Origin: Sansalvadorimonas sp965221135
Lineage (GTDB): Bacteria; Pseudomonadota; Gammaproteobacteria; Pseudomonadales; Endozoicomonadaceae
Length of the DNA: 64,000 nucleotides
Assembly (NCBI GenBank): GCA_965221135.1
Contig: CBDCRZ010000030.1
Coordinates: 26,042-90,041 of the forward strand
Reading direction: 5' to 3'
Shown here: positions 1-8,146 of the stretch, piece after piece
How the letters are laid out: the number at the start of each line of letters is the position of its first letter
Numbering within the stretch: the stretch's first letter is position 1
Notes under the pieces: generated by a model
What the model was told of the DNA's origin: nothing
Database searches by the model: none
What the model saw: only the letters and a program-made list of their open reading frames with translations
Position numbers and translations under genes: made by a program

Positions 1-188
1 AAGGCTGCAAACAGGGCTTTGCCCAATCCAGTAACCTCACCACCCACAAGCGCACTCATACAGGGGAGCGCCCTTTTGTCTGCCCCGTCGAAGGCTGCAA
101 ACAGGGCTTTACCCAATCCAGTGCCCTCACCAGGCATCTGCGCATCCATACAGGGAACAACACAAAATCCCATCCTTCTCTTGAGTGA
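1..188 (+). CDS. C2H2 zinc-finger array protein, C-terminal end only (unit 0)
   Basis: Only the last two fingers and the tail of a multi-finger protein lie inside the window; the reading frame enters from the left edge with codons at positions divisible by three. The fingers have the C-x4-C-x12-H-x3-H spacing and contact residues (helix -1, 3, 6) Q-N-T and Q-A-R. The second finger ends RHLRIH, followed by the tail TGNNTKSHPSLE and a TGA at 186-188, as in the complete genes to the right. The closing finger is the same as that of the B-type gene at 21954-24095, so this may be the end of another B-type gene. That is inference from one finger. Confidence 0.85.
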   Translation, partial: GCKQGFAQSSNLTTHKRTHTGERPFVCPVEGCKQGFTQSSALTRHLRIHTGNNTKSHPSLE

Positions 189-228
189 CCATTCCCTCAT
201 AGCGCACGGACTGTATGGGGTGACAATA

Positions 229-274
229 GGGTTATCTATATCTACATCTACAAATTTGTTTCTATTGATAACCC
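229..274. repeat. 46-bp inverted repeat after unit 0
   Basis: Imperfect copy: the left arm reads GGGTTATCTATAT and the right arm CTATTGATAACCC. It lies between the zinc-finger stop codon and the holin remnant. Its two arm changes do not compensate each other fully. Confidence 0.7.
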
Positions 275-291
275 ATCTGGTGGGGAATGAT

Positions 292-489
292 TCAGCGATG
301 AATGTTCTTCATCACCTTCTCCACCCCTCGGCTGGCAATGTAGCCACCCATCCCCAGCTGGACGATACCGAGCAACTTCAACGCCAGTGTTTCACTTAAG
401 TCCGGGGAAGCCCAGCCCATCCATCGACACATAATCAGCACCGTAAACACCAGCATAACAATGGGTCGCCATATGGGGCGCAGGGCCAA
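292..489 (-). pseudogene. Truncated phage holin, C-terminal 65 residues (unit 0)
   Basis: The 65-residue frame matches the last half of the complete holin at 24892-25260, including the membrane stretch VMLVFTVLIMCRWMGWASPD and the segment LKLLGIVQLGMGGYIASRG. The N-terminal half is missing. Its right edge joins the GTCAACC-rich segment directly, so this is a remnant copied with the zinc-finger unit, not a working holin. Confidence 0.75.
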
Positions 490-628
490 AGAGCTGAAAG
501 TCTCGCGTTTGTTCTGCCATTCACTGGCGGTGGACGATGCCGAAAAAGGTCAACCTAAGGGTCAACCAAAAAAATCAATCCGGTTGACTATTGCCAAAGG
601 CTGGAAGGTGCTTTGGTTGACCCGCTAA
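461..628 (+). CDS. Small repeat-unit ORF, 55 aa (unit 0)
   Basis: The frame opens with MGRHMGRRAKELKVSRLF and ends WLTR-stop. It spans the GTCAACC repeats, which give the Q-P dipeptides. The same 168-bp frame is kept in three other units, but amino-acid changes are frequent. It may be a real small protein, or an open frame over a regulatory segment. I do not recognise it. Confidence 0.3.
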   Translation: MGRHMGRRAKELKVSRLFCHSLAVDDAEKGQPKGQPKKSIRLTIAKGWKVLWLTR

Positions 629-888
629 CTAATTGTTACGTAAGCGAACGGGGAACACCATCTTCCCCTATCTGTATGAAACCGGTATTTTCAAATCATC
701 CGCACTGAGATTCATTGGCAGCAGGTGCTCTACGCTGTCCTCTTTTTCCAGCTGTGCCTTCTCTATCTGAGGACGCTGAGTCAGTACATGCCGGAACCAG
801 GCGTACGGCTCAAGACCGTTGGCTTTTGCCGTTTCCACAAGGCTATAGAGAATCGCACTGGCACGGGCACCTTTGACGGATTGCGCAA

Positions 889-2709
889 GTCGAGTAAGCA
901 AGGGGAAATTTCATCCCCAAGCTTCTCACGGAACCGTACGTGACAGTCTCCCGTCATACGGCTCTTGATCACACATTTGATGCACGAAGTAATTCCCAGT
1001 GAGCAAAGAATTTGGGCTGGCTTTCCGTAACCGTTCAAGTCGCCATTCAGCTTCTCTGGTTGAAATCCGATACCTATTGCTCGCCCATTTGATAAGTCGA
1101 GATTGAAATACGCTCCACAACCGGTAACTAAAGGTTCTGTACCAGAACTTTCCGTAGTAATGAATCCAGCCTCTGAGAGTGACATTATACCGGCCAGCAA
1201 TCTCTTTGATCGATGCCCTTGTCGAGCGATGAACCCGCCAGGACTTAATCGTCCTGGTGATCGTCTTCATCGCCTTCTTTGAGGCGCCCGGTGCACATTT
1301 GCGAAACAGTTCACCTTTAAAGCTTCTCAGTGTCCGCACTTGGAAGTCATACCCCAGAAATGTAAAAGACTTCTTCACATTCCATCGTGGAAAGGTATCA
1401 ATGTAAGCAATATTGGTTTTGCTTTCGTTGATACTCAGCCCAACTTCCCTCATACGTTCAGTGATTGACTCTTTCAGATTAACAGCTTCCTTCATGTACG
1501 AGCAGTGGCACACCAGATCATCCGCATAACGCTCAAACTGAATGTTACGATGTGTTCGGCTCACCCATTGATCAAACGCATAATGCAGAAAAAGGTTCGC
1601 CAGCAAGGGAGAAATAACACCGCCTTGCGGAGTCCCCCGGGTGCGCTCTTGATGTTCCTTTTCTGAACCAGATTCGACCATCGGTGCTCTCAGCCAGCGG
1701 GTGCAGTACAAAATCACCCATCCGGGCATCTGATGATGTTTCAGAGCTTTTATAATCAAGCCATGATCGACATGATCGAAGAAAGCCTTGATATCCACCT
1801 CAAGTACCCAACTACGTGTACGACAGCGTTTCTCGCATTGCTTCAGTGCATCATGAGCGGACCTTCCCGGACGATACCCGTTGGAATCGAGGTGAAAGAC
1901 AGGCTCGAGTTGCTCTTCCAGAAAGCCTTTTACTGCTCCCTGTGCTACACGATCACTGACGGTTGGAATGCCCAGTGTACGTTCCGAGCCATCCGCCTTC
2001 GGGATACGTTTCTTACGTACCGGCGGCGGAAAGTATGACCCGGAACTCAGCCTGTTCCAGATTTTGTACAGATTGCGATCTCGTTTCTCATCAAATTGCT
2101 TTATCGTCTGACCATCGCATCCGGGGGCACCTTTATTTCGGCGTACATCCTGATAAAACTGCCAGACCAAAGCTTTGGGAATCTCAAATGCTTTTCCCTG
2201 TTGCAAAACATCATCCTCGGTTGAGTTGTGCCTTGTACAGTTCGTTGACCCATGCCCCTTCGCTCCCATGCCATTACAGCATTTTCATCACTACTACGGG
2301 CATGTCCGCCCCTGCATCCTGATACGTGCCGGATGCAGGTTCTCACGTTCCCCAAGCTGGCCTGATCTGGACTCTCGCTGCCTTAACGCCGGATGCCATG
2401 CAGACAGTAAACAGGTCTCCTCTGCACTGATCAGGGGACGGATACACAGCCCCTTTTTGACATCACCAAAGATTTCGACGCTTCGTCGTACAGTTCACTT
2501 TCGTTCGACTTTCCAGATCCCACGTGACGGTATATCCCCGCCTTTTCCTGAAACGCTCACCACCAGATTCCTTAGAATCCCGCAGCATCAGGTCGTTTGG
2601 GCAGTATTCCTGCAAACCCTGACCGAAGGGCCGACCTCCATCCAACTTGGAGCATGGTTTCACTATGCAGCTTTGTAGCTTATGTCATAGCTTCTCCTTC
2701 GTGACACAC
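889..2709 (-). mobile_element. Group II intron (class D, RmInt1-like) inserted in IS66 tnpC
   Basis: The boundaries are fixed by comparison with the uninterrupted tnpC of copy A2. The 5' exon ends CTGGCTGT and the 3' exon starts TTGCGCAATCC; joined they reproduce the intact sequence exactly. The intron begins GTGTGTCACG (GTGYG-type 5' end) and ends with AC. A domain V hairpin (GAGCCGTAT...GTACGGTTC) lies at 931-964, with a domain VI-like hairpin at about 895-930 just before the 3' end. There is no target duplication, as expected for retrohoming. The intron is 1,821 nt with the maturase gene inside. Confidence 0.9.
926..2269 (-). CDS. ltrA: Group II intron reverse transcriptase/maturase
   Basis: Intron-encoded protein of 447 residues that should splice the intron and reverse-transcribe it into DNA targets. 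Reverse-transcriptase blocks are clear: NKGAPGCDGQTI, GIPTVSDRVAQGAVK, GYRPGRSAHDAL, the block TRGTPQGGVISPLLANLF and the catalytic YADD near residue 245. A maturase (X) region follows. No HNH endonuclease domain is present after it; the protein ends soon after GNYFVHQMCDQEP, and the last codons overlap domain V. Sequence style (GSYFPPPVRKKRIPK, NLFLHYAFDQW) matches the RmInt1/class D group, which lacks the endonuclease. The frame is uninterrupted, so it may be active. Confidence 0.93.
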   Translation of the reverse strand: MGAKGHGSTNCTRHNSTEDDVLQQGKAFEIPKALVWQFYQDVRRNKGAPGCDGQTIKQFDEKRDRNLYKIWNRLSSGSYFPPPVRKKRIPKADGSERTLGIPTVSDRVAQGAVKGFLEEQLEPVFHLDSNGYRPGRSAHDALKQCEKRCRTRSWVLEVDIKAFFDHVDHGLIIKALKHHQMPGWVILYCTRWLRAPMVESGSEKEHQERTRGTPQGGVISPLLANLFLHYAFDQWVSRTHRNIQFERYADDLVCHCSYMKEAVNLKESITERMREVGLSINESKTNIAYIDTFPRWNVKKSFTFLGYDFQVRTLRSFKGELFRKCAPGASKKAMKTITRTIKSWRVHRSTRASIKEIAGRYNVTLRGWIHYYGKFWYRTFSYRLWSVFQSRLIKWASNRYRISTREAEWRLERLRKASPNSLLTGNYFVHQMCDQEPYDGRLSRTVP

Positions 2710-3758
2710 ACAGCCAGTTCTTTCGGCCGATCACGAATGGTTTAATTGCCCGCTCTGCCGCATTGTTGTCGATATCCAACAGACCACTGTCCAGATAGCG
2801 TGCCAGGTTCTTCCACTGGTTCTGGGCATAAGTGATGGCTCTGCCCAGCAAGCTTTTCGGTGGCACCAGTGATTGCTGCTTGTCCAGCCAGCTTTTCAGT
2901 TTATCCATCACCGGGCGGCTTTCTGACTGCCGGATCTGGAAACGCTCTTCAACACTCTTATCCCTGATCCGCTTCTCAATGGCGTACAGCGTTCGCATCA
3001 GGCCGAGTATCTGGGCCGGTTTGCTGATCGCCTTTGATGACTGGCCTTTCTTGGCCGGGATCGCCTTCAGGGCGTCGTTAAACTTGCGGCGCACGTGGGC
3101 CATGCAGGCCACCAGTTTAATACCGGGCTACTTGTTCCGCAGGGCTTCATAGGCTTTCATCCCGTCACATTGCAGGTGACCGGTAAAACCGTCCAGAAAC
3201 GTCAATGGGTGTTCATGACCTCGCCCCGGTTGATAGTCGTAGAGAACAACGGGGGAGCCCAGTTGTTCGGTAGTTCGCTACAGCCACATATACGACTTGT
3301 TCTGTGCACTTCGGTCGGGTTCATTTAATACTTGCAGCGGGTTTCGTCCGCCTGAAGGCTGGGCTGTTTCACCAGCTTTTTCTGCAGCGCTTTATAAACC
3401 GGTTCCAGAAGCTGTGAGACCCGGGTCACCCATTCCGCCATGGTCGTACGACGGATCTCCACACCCATGCGGTTGAGGATAAATTCCTGGCGCTATAACG
3501 GAAGAGCATCACAGTTCTTCGGGTTCGTTGAACAGCTGACCCTGTTCATCAGAACGTTCACTGCTGGCACTAAACTGCTGATGTTTGTAGTGGCGAAACT
3601 GTTCTTCGTACCACGCCAGCTTCTCCTTCAGCTGGATGTTTTCCAGCTGAAGGGTTTCGATGTTGTTGATGTGAGGCGTGGTCGTCGTATTCATGCCGGT
3701 GATTATACGATACACGGCCAGTCATCAGTATTGCAGCAGGTTATGGCAATCACATTTA

Positions 3759-4118
3759 TCAAACCATGGACTGATACTGCAAAGGCTGGTGCGCTTTCTT
3801 TTGTTCGATCGGCAGACCATCCAGCAGCCAGGCCAGTTCACGGCGCGTCAGAGTGATAGCCTGCTCAGCATCACTCTCACGGGGCCAGTGAAAACGACCT
3901 TTCTCCAGCCGACGCTAATAGAGCCAGAAACCACTGGTCTGCCAGTGCAGAATCTTGAGTTTGTTCTGCCCCCGGTTACAGAACACAAACAGGCTTTCTG
4001 AAAACGGGTCGAGCATCAGTACTTCACTGACAATCAGGGCCAGCCCGTCAATAGATTTGCGCATATCTGTGACGCCTGGAGCCAGATAAACGCGCAGGGC
4101 CGAGGAGGTTGCAATCAT
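3759..4118 (-). pseudogene. tnpB: IS66 accessory protein TnpB with in-frame TAG
   Basis: TnpB is an accessory protein of IS66 elements. The frame starts MIATSSALRVYLAPGVTDMRKSIDG and has the family motif GQNKLKILHWQ. It stops at TAG after FWLY, where relatives continue YKRLEKGRFHW. The frame is open again after the TAG, giving 119 codons in total. Copy A2 has the same TAG at the same position. The ATG overlaps the tnpA stop by 4 bp, suggesting translational coupling. Confidence 0.8.
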
Positions 4119-4456
4119 GCGACCTCCAGCATTTTGAGTATTTGCTGCAGAGTCTGTGGATCAAACCCTGAGGCCAGTGCAATGCGGAAGCCCCCTGGGC
4201 TAGTCAAGGTAATACCGGGGTTTGCCACTTCAGAGGCGGCTGATGTGGCCGCTGTCACAGCCTCAGGAATAACAGTGACGGGCAGCAGGTTTGTTGTTAC
4301 GTTTTGAGAGGTCGCCAGCTCCTTGAAATAACGACGGCGATAATAGCCAAAGGATTTGATCGACAGGTTGTGTTTACGGGCGTATTGAGATTGCGCCAGA
4401 CGGCTCTTGCGCCAGGTTTCGATATGTCGGAACCAGAATTCACGTTTGCTGGACAC
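4115..4456 (-). CDS. tnpA: IS66 TnpA-type protein
   Basis: Protein of 113 residues starting MSSKREFWFRHIETWRKSRL, the first gene of an IS66 element. It carries a helix-turn-helix-like N-terminus (LAQSQYARKHNLSIKSFGYYRRR) and a variable alanine/valine-rich linker. The C-terminus is the family segment GGFRIALASGFDPQTLQQIL. The frame is intact and closely matches the copy at 14788-15129, differing mainly in the linker. Confidence 0.85.
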   Translation of the reverse strand: MSSKREFWFRHIETWRKSRLAQSQYARKHNLSIKSFGYYRRRYFKELATSQNVTTNLLPVTVIPEAVTAATSAASEVANPGITLTSPGGFRIALASGFDPQTLQQILKMLEVA

Positions 4457-4536
4457 GGAACCTCCGGAATTGATGGGAGGCTTGAGTATCCGGGAGTGCT
4501 GTTATTGGCGGTAGGTGGGTTTTTCCTGACGCTTAC

Positions 4537-4608
4537 ATAGTATCCAATAAGACACGCTACCGGCCGGAAGCCGGTGACGGAGTGACTATGGGTTCACGGA
4601 ATACTTAC
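4537..4608. mobile_element. Terminal remnant of a second IS66-type element (IS-B)
   Basis: These 72 bp match, in inverted orientation, the terminal region of the element at 13415. They contain the hairpin around GGCCGGAAGCCGG and end in a GTAA...-type terminus (complement of GTAAGTATTCCGTGAACCC). The remnant directly touches the IS66-A1 end, so A1 appears to have landed in or recombined with an IS-B copy. Confidence 0.6.
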
Positions 4609-4725
4609 CAGACATTATCCTCCCCGCTTATAACCTGTTGATTATTAATCAAAAAGTAACTTGATAAAGCCACCATTGAGAGCGTAACTGTAAGAGCCAG
4701 CCCGAAAACTCAAGAGGAGCCCAGG

Positions 4726-4929
4726 ATGCCCAGGACCGATCAAAACGCCAGCCTTCAGGACGCCTTAATCAGAAAGCGGGGTCATATTGATGACCTGCTG
4801 GAACAAGTGCAAAAGAAAGCCGACCGGCATTTTGATCTGGCTCCGGAAGAGTGCCACTGGGGACACGCCGGAGATCTGGACCACCTGATTGAGTATCTCG
4901 AGCATGCACTGGGTATCGAACGCCAATAA
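4726..4929 (+). CDS. Small hypothetical protein, 67 aa
   Basis: Acidic, helical protein starting MPRTDQNASLQDALIRKRGH and ending YLEHALGIERQ. A ribosome-binding site AAGAGGAG lies about 8 bases before the ATG. It is 23 bp upstream of the DUF3489-type gene and is probably co-transcribed with it. I do not recognise a family; small proteins of this kind occur beside DUF3489 genes in phage-like or recombinase-linked islands. Confidence 0.6.
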   Translation: MPRTDQNASLQDALIRKRGHIDDLLEQVQKKADRHFDLAPEECHWGHAGDLDHLIEYLEHALGIERQ

Positions 4930-4952
4930 CCAAAAATCGATGGAGACGAGCT

Positions 4953-5516
4953 ATGAAAACATCCAAAAAACCACTCTCAGCCAGCCAAACCAACACCCTG
5001 ATACTGGGTCATGACAAAGGCACCTTTACCGCACAGGATCTGCCTATTAAGGGCGGCGCTGCGAAAAAGGTTCTCGATAGCCTGCTGAACAAGGAGCTGA
5101 TAAAGTCCATCAACCGCAACGGCCGTTGGTTTGATTACGCCCTGACGCCAGCCGGACGACAAGCTATTGACATAGAACAATCCGAGCCGGTTCAAACTCC
5201 CCCCAAGGCAAAGCCCAAAACCAGACCTGGTAGCAAGCTGGATCAAGTGATCAACCTTCTGAACCGCAAAGAATAGGCAACCATTCCGCAGATGATGGAG
5301 CAAACCGGCTGGCAGCAGCACACAGTGCGCGGCACCTTGGCCGGAGCACTGAAAAAACGGCTGGGGCTGACCATCGAGTCGGAAAAAGCAGACGACCAAG
5401 ACCGTGTGTTTCGCATCACTGCTGGGCTGGAGACTGCCTGGTGCCTATCAACCCAAGTCAGAGAGCCGGTCCTTTCTGTTCAAAAGATCATCCGGCTCTT
5501 CTTATTCTGCCCCTGA
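4953..5516 (+). pseudogene. DUF3489-domain protein, frameshifted
   Basis: The first frame (107 residues, MKTSKKPLSASQ...) has a winged-helix-like N-terminal half (residues 12-70) and then KLDQVINLLNRKE followed by TAG at 5274-5276. The family sequence resumes in another frame as ATIPQMMEQTGWQQHTVRGT and LAGALKKRLGLTIESEK, the DUF3489 core. A small indel near 5272 separates the two halves. The family's function is not established; it is often found in prophage-like islands. The end after RITAG has no recognisable family match. Confidence 0.7.
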
Positions 5517-5731
5517 CCAATGGCCATCTTATGGTGAGCCGAGTGAACCGGATTGATGTCCGAACTCTTGCCACGCTCAATCGTTGGTACCCCAACTTTA
5601 TCGATGCGCTCGCGCTGGTGTAAAAAGGCAATCTCGATGTGATGGCTGGCCATGGTGTTGTTGCCCTGCATCGTGATTGTGATGAGCCCTGGCATGAGCA
5701 ACAGCCAAGGTTTTTTCGTGGTCCCGTGGAT
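5517..5731. other. No gene recognised
   Basis: About 215 bp between the DUF3489 remnant and the first zinc-finger unit. Short frames are open on both strands but I recognise none. The segment from about 5729 onward is shared with the other zinc-finger units; the part before it is not. Confidence 0.4.
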
Positions 5732-5887
5732 ATGGGCCGCTGGGCCAAAGAGTTGAAAATTTCGCGTCTGTTCTGGCATTCACTGGCGGTGGACGATGCC
5801 GAAAATGGTCAACCTGAGAGTCAACCAAAAAAGTCAACCAAGTTGACTATTTCCAAGGAATGGACAGAGCTTTGGTTGACCCGCTGA
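5732..5887 (+). CDS. Small repeat-unit ORF, 51 aa (before unit 1)
   Basis: Frame MGRWAKELKISRLFWHSLAV to WLTR-stop. It lacks the first four residues of the other copies because the sequence upstream of the ATG differs. It covers the GTCAACC cluster at 5808-5885. Confidence 0.3.
   Translation: MGRWAKELKISRLFWHSLAVDDAENGQPESQPKKSTKLTISKEWTELWLTR
5807..5885. repeat. GTCAACC repeat cluster upstream of unit 1
   Basis: Three direct GTCAACC copies about 12 bp apart are followed by GTTGAC and, 35 bp further, GGTTGACC in inverted orientation. The cluster lies 120-200 bp before the zinc-finger start. Equivalent clusters are at 546-625, 8402-8480, 10817-10895, 13347-13392, 19207-19283, 21717-21795 and 24455-24530. 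Confidence 0.6.
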
Positions 5888-6002
5888 TTATTGAACCCTG
5901 CAGGCCCCCCGTAAAGACCGGGTTTCTATCGTGGGGATGTTCCTCGCCGTTATCACGTTTGAGTCTATCCTCTTCACCTTCTTTTTTTGGGGGGGTGGCT
6001 AT

Positions 6003-7856
6003 ATGCTCTTTAAGTCATGCATTTGTATCTTGACGACCTCTATTGTCATCAGTCTGATTTCTCCCAATACCTTTTCCGGCAACAACAAGCTTATCCATAT
6101 ACCTGCGCTTAAATCTAATCAACCGGTTTACCCGGTGCAAATTCATATCGACTCGACGGGAAGGGTCGCCATTCCGGGTACAAAGGGCACGCAAATCCAC
6201 CCCCATGGAACAACATCCTGTTCTGTGGTGAAGGCTGGCGATCAACACATTGTGCATTGCCAGGGAAAGGAGCAAAACACACAACTCACACTCACACACG
6301 CAAAGCAGGCATTCCCTCTTGTGATTGAAGGGAATGCCTTGACCCGTATTGAGGATAAATCGGGAGTTTGCAATATATTTTCTGAAGAGGGCGGTGAAAT
6401 GTATATCCCTGACATTCATTGCTCACTTCACTCCAGTACCGAACGGCTTTTTCCTGAACTGACACCTCTGAATAGCTGGACAAGTGACGACAGCCATGAG
6501 CTTCAGACAAGCCCTTCACACTCAGAGAATTCCGGAGACTGGACATTCTGGGAGGATAACTTCCCCTGGGACAGCATTGAGGTTCAATCTGACACTGAAC
6601 TTCTTCCTGCAGACACTCCGGATACGCACACTCTCAGAGTCCGTCCAGGAAAAAAGCGCATTCACACAGGGGAGCGCCCTTTTGTCTGCCCCGTCGAAGG
6701 CTGTAAAAAAGGCTTTGCCCGATCCAGTGACCTCACGGCCCACAAGCGCATTCACACAGGGGAGCGCCCTTTTGTCTGCCCCGTCGAAGGCTGTAAAAAA
6801 GGCTTTGCCCGATCCAGTGACCTCACGGCCCACAAGCGCATTCACACAGGGGAGCGCCCTTTTGTCTGCCCCGTCGAAGGCTGCAAACAGGGCTTTACCC
6901 AATCCGGCACCCTCACCAGGCACAAGCGCATTCACACAGGGGAGCGCCCTTTTTTCTGCCCCGTCGAAGGCTGCAAACAGGGCTTTACCCTCTCCAGTCA
7001 CCTCACCACTCACAAGCGCATTCACACAGGAGAGCGCCCTTTTGTCTGCCCCGTCGAAGGCTGCAAACAGGGCTTTACCCAATCCAGTGCCCTCACCAGG
7101 CACAAGCGCATTCACACAGGGGAGCGCCCTTTTGTCTGCCCCGTCGAAGGCTGCAAACAGGGCTTTGCCCAATCAAGTCACCTCACCACCCACAAGCGCA
7201 TTCACACAGGGGAGCGCCCTTTTGTCTGCCCCGTCGAAGGCTGTAAAAAAGGCTTTACCCACTCCAGTGACCTCACCACTCACAAGCGCATTCACACAGG
7301 GGAGCGCCCTTTTGCCTGCCCCGTCGAAGGCTGCAAACAGGGCTTTGCCCAATCCAGTCACCTCACCATTCACAAGCGCATTCACACAGGGGAGCGCCCT
7401 TTTGTCTGCCCCGTCGAAGGCTGCAAACAGGGCTTTACCCAATCCAGTGCCCTCACCAGGCACAAGCGCATTCACACAGGGGAGCGCCCTTTTGTCTGCC
7501 CCGTCGAAGGCTGTAAAAAAGGCTTTACCCACTCCAGTCACCTCACCACCCACAAGCGTACTCACACAGGGGAGCGCCCTTTTGTCTGCCCCGTCGAAGG
7601 CTGTAAAAAAGGCTTTACCCACTCCAGTGACCTCACCAGGCACAAACGCATCCACACAGGGGAGCGCCCTTTTGTCTGCCCCGTTGAAGGCTGCAAACAG
7701 GGCTTTACCCGATCCGCTCACCTCACCATCCACAAGCGCACTCACACAGGGGAGCGCCCTTTTGTCTGCCCCGTTGAAGGCTGCAAACAGGGCTTTACCC
7801 ACTCCAGTGCACAAACGCATCCACACAGGGGAGCGCCCTTTTGTCTGCCCCGTTGA
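6003..7856 (+). CDS. Secreted multi-C2H2 zinc-finger protein, unit 1 (A-type), frameshifted near the end
   Basis: Product of 617 residues. The start is the ATG of MLFKSCICIL, chosen because it is kept in all A-type copies and follows a G-rich Shine-Dalgarno-like stretch; upstream frames differ between copies. Residues 1-26 form a signal peptide (ICILTTSIVISLIS core). Residues 27 to about 217 are a unique domain with four cysteines. From about 218, twelve intact fingers follow with contact triplets RDA, RDA, QTR, LHT, QAR, QHT, HDT, QHI, QAR, HHT, HDR, RHI. In finger 13 an 11-bp deletion near 7810 shifts the frame, so the protein ends early at 7856. Two further fingers and the normal tail remain out of frame up to 8043. 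Role unknown; a secreted nucleic-acid-binding effector is my inference. Confidence 0.9.
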   Translation: MLFKSCICILTTSIVISLISPNTFSGNNKLIHIPALKSNQPVYPVQIHIDSTGRVAIPGTKGTQIHPHGTTSCSVVKAGDQHIVHCQGKEQNTQLTLTHAKQAFPLVIEGNALTRIEDKSGVCNIFSEEGGEMYIPDIHCSLHSSTERLFPELTPLNSWTSDDSHELQTSPSHSENSGDWTFWEDNFPWDSIEVQSDTELLPADTPDTHTLRVRPGKKRIHTGERPFVCPVEGCKKGFARSSDLTAHKRIHTGERPFVCPVEGCKKGFARSSDLTAHKRIHTGERPFVCPVEGCKQGFTQSGTLTRHKRIHTGERPFFCPVEGCKQGFTLSSHLTTHKRIHTGERPFVCPVEGCKQGFTQSSALTRHKRIHTGERPFVCPVEGCKQGFAQSSHLTTHKRIHTGERPFVCPVEGCKKGFTHSSDLTTHKRIHTGERPFACPVEGCKQGFAQSSHLTIHKRIHTGERPFVCPVEGCKQGFTQSSALTRHKRIHTGERPFVCPVEGCKKGFTHSSHLTTHKRTHTGERPFVCPVEGCKKGFTHSSDLTRHKRIHTGERPFVCPVEGCKQGFTRSAHLTIHKRTHTGERPFVCPVEGCKQGFTHSSAQTHPHRGAPFCLPR

Positions 7857-8043
7857 AGGCTGCAAACAGGGCTTTACCCGATCCGCTCACCTCACCATCC
7901 ACAAGCGCACTCACACAGGGGAGCGCCCTTTTGTCTGCCCCGTTGAAGGCTGCAAACAGGGCTTTACCCAATCCAGTGCCCTCACCAGGCACAAGCGCAT
8001 TCACACAGGGAACAACACAAAATCCCATCCTTCTCTTGAGTGA
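7857..8043 (+). pseudogene. Out-of-frame last fingers of unit 1
   Basis: After the 11-bp deletion the original frame resumes with HKRIH, then two complete fingers (RHI, QAR) and the conserved tail TGNNTKSHPSLE-stop. A second compensating indel, or joining by recombination, would restore a 15-finger protein. Confidence 0.8.
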
Positions 8044-8083
8044 CCATTCTCTGATAGCGCACGGACTGTATGGGGTGACAATA

Positions 8084-8129
8084 GGGTTATCAATATCTAC
8101 ATCTACAAATTTGTTTATATTGATAACCC
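8084..8129. repeat. 46-bp inverted repeat after unit 1
   Basis: Perfect 13-bp arms GGGTTATCAATAT / ATATTGATAACCC around a 20-base loop that holds the palindrome ACAAATTTGT. No T-run follows, so it is not a typical terminator. Confidence 0.75.
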
Positions 8130-8146
8130 ATCTGGTGGGGAATGAT

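Larger units (their letters stand above)
668..3715 (-). pseudogene. tnpC: IS66 transposase TnpC, broken (intron, deletion, stop codon)
   Basis: TnpC is the DDE transposase of IS66 elements. The 5' part runs 2710-3715 and the 3' part 668-888; the group II intron lies between. The N-terminal coiled-coil-like region (LQLENIQLKEKLAWYEEQF) and the C-terminal NNAAERAIKPF region are visible. Compared with copy A2 there is a deletion of about 214 bp near 3500, between short ACTG repeats. A CAG codon has become TAG near 3127, just before the region that starts MACMAHVRRKFND. Even perfect intron splicing would not restore a full protein. Confidence 0.85.
640..4536 (-). mobile_element. IS66-family element, copy A1, interrupted by a group II intron
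   Basis: The ends are GTAAGCG at 640 and CGCTTAC ending at 4536, matching the ends of the second copy at 14708-16997. The order on the minus strand is tnpA, tnpB, tnpC. Without the 1,821-bp intron the element is 2,076 bp, about 214 bp shorter than copy A2 because of an internal deletion in tnpC. All cargo genes except tnpA are damaged, so it should not move on its own. It inserted into the GTCAACC segment of unit 0 or was recombined there. Confidence 0.85.

Noticed and set aside
5480..5779. Minus-strand 99-residue ORF between the DUF3489 remnant and unit 1
   Set aside because: No family features, overlaps other equally open frames, and half of it lies in the repeated unit.
6650..8040. CRISPR array (regular direct repeats)
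   Set aside because: The 90-bp units are contiguous, nearly identical and encode C2H2 fingers; there are no unrelated spacers and no cas genes.
6484..8043. Long second-frame ORFs rich in S-A-P-S-K-A-A-N-R repeats across each finger array
   Set aside because: They are shadow frames: the 90-bp repeat simply lacks stops in this frame. They lack a constant start and do not follow the conserved N-terminal domain. Part of this frame matters only after the unit 1 frameshift.
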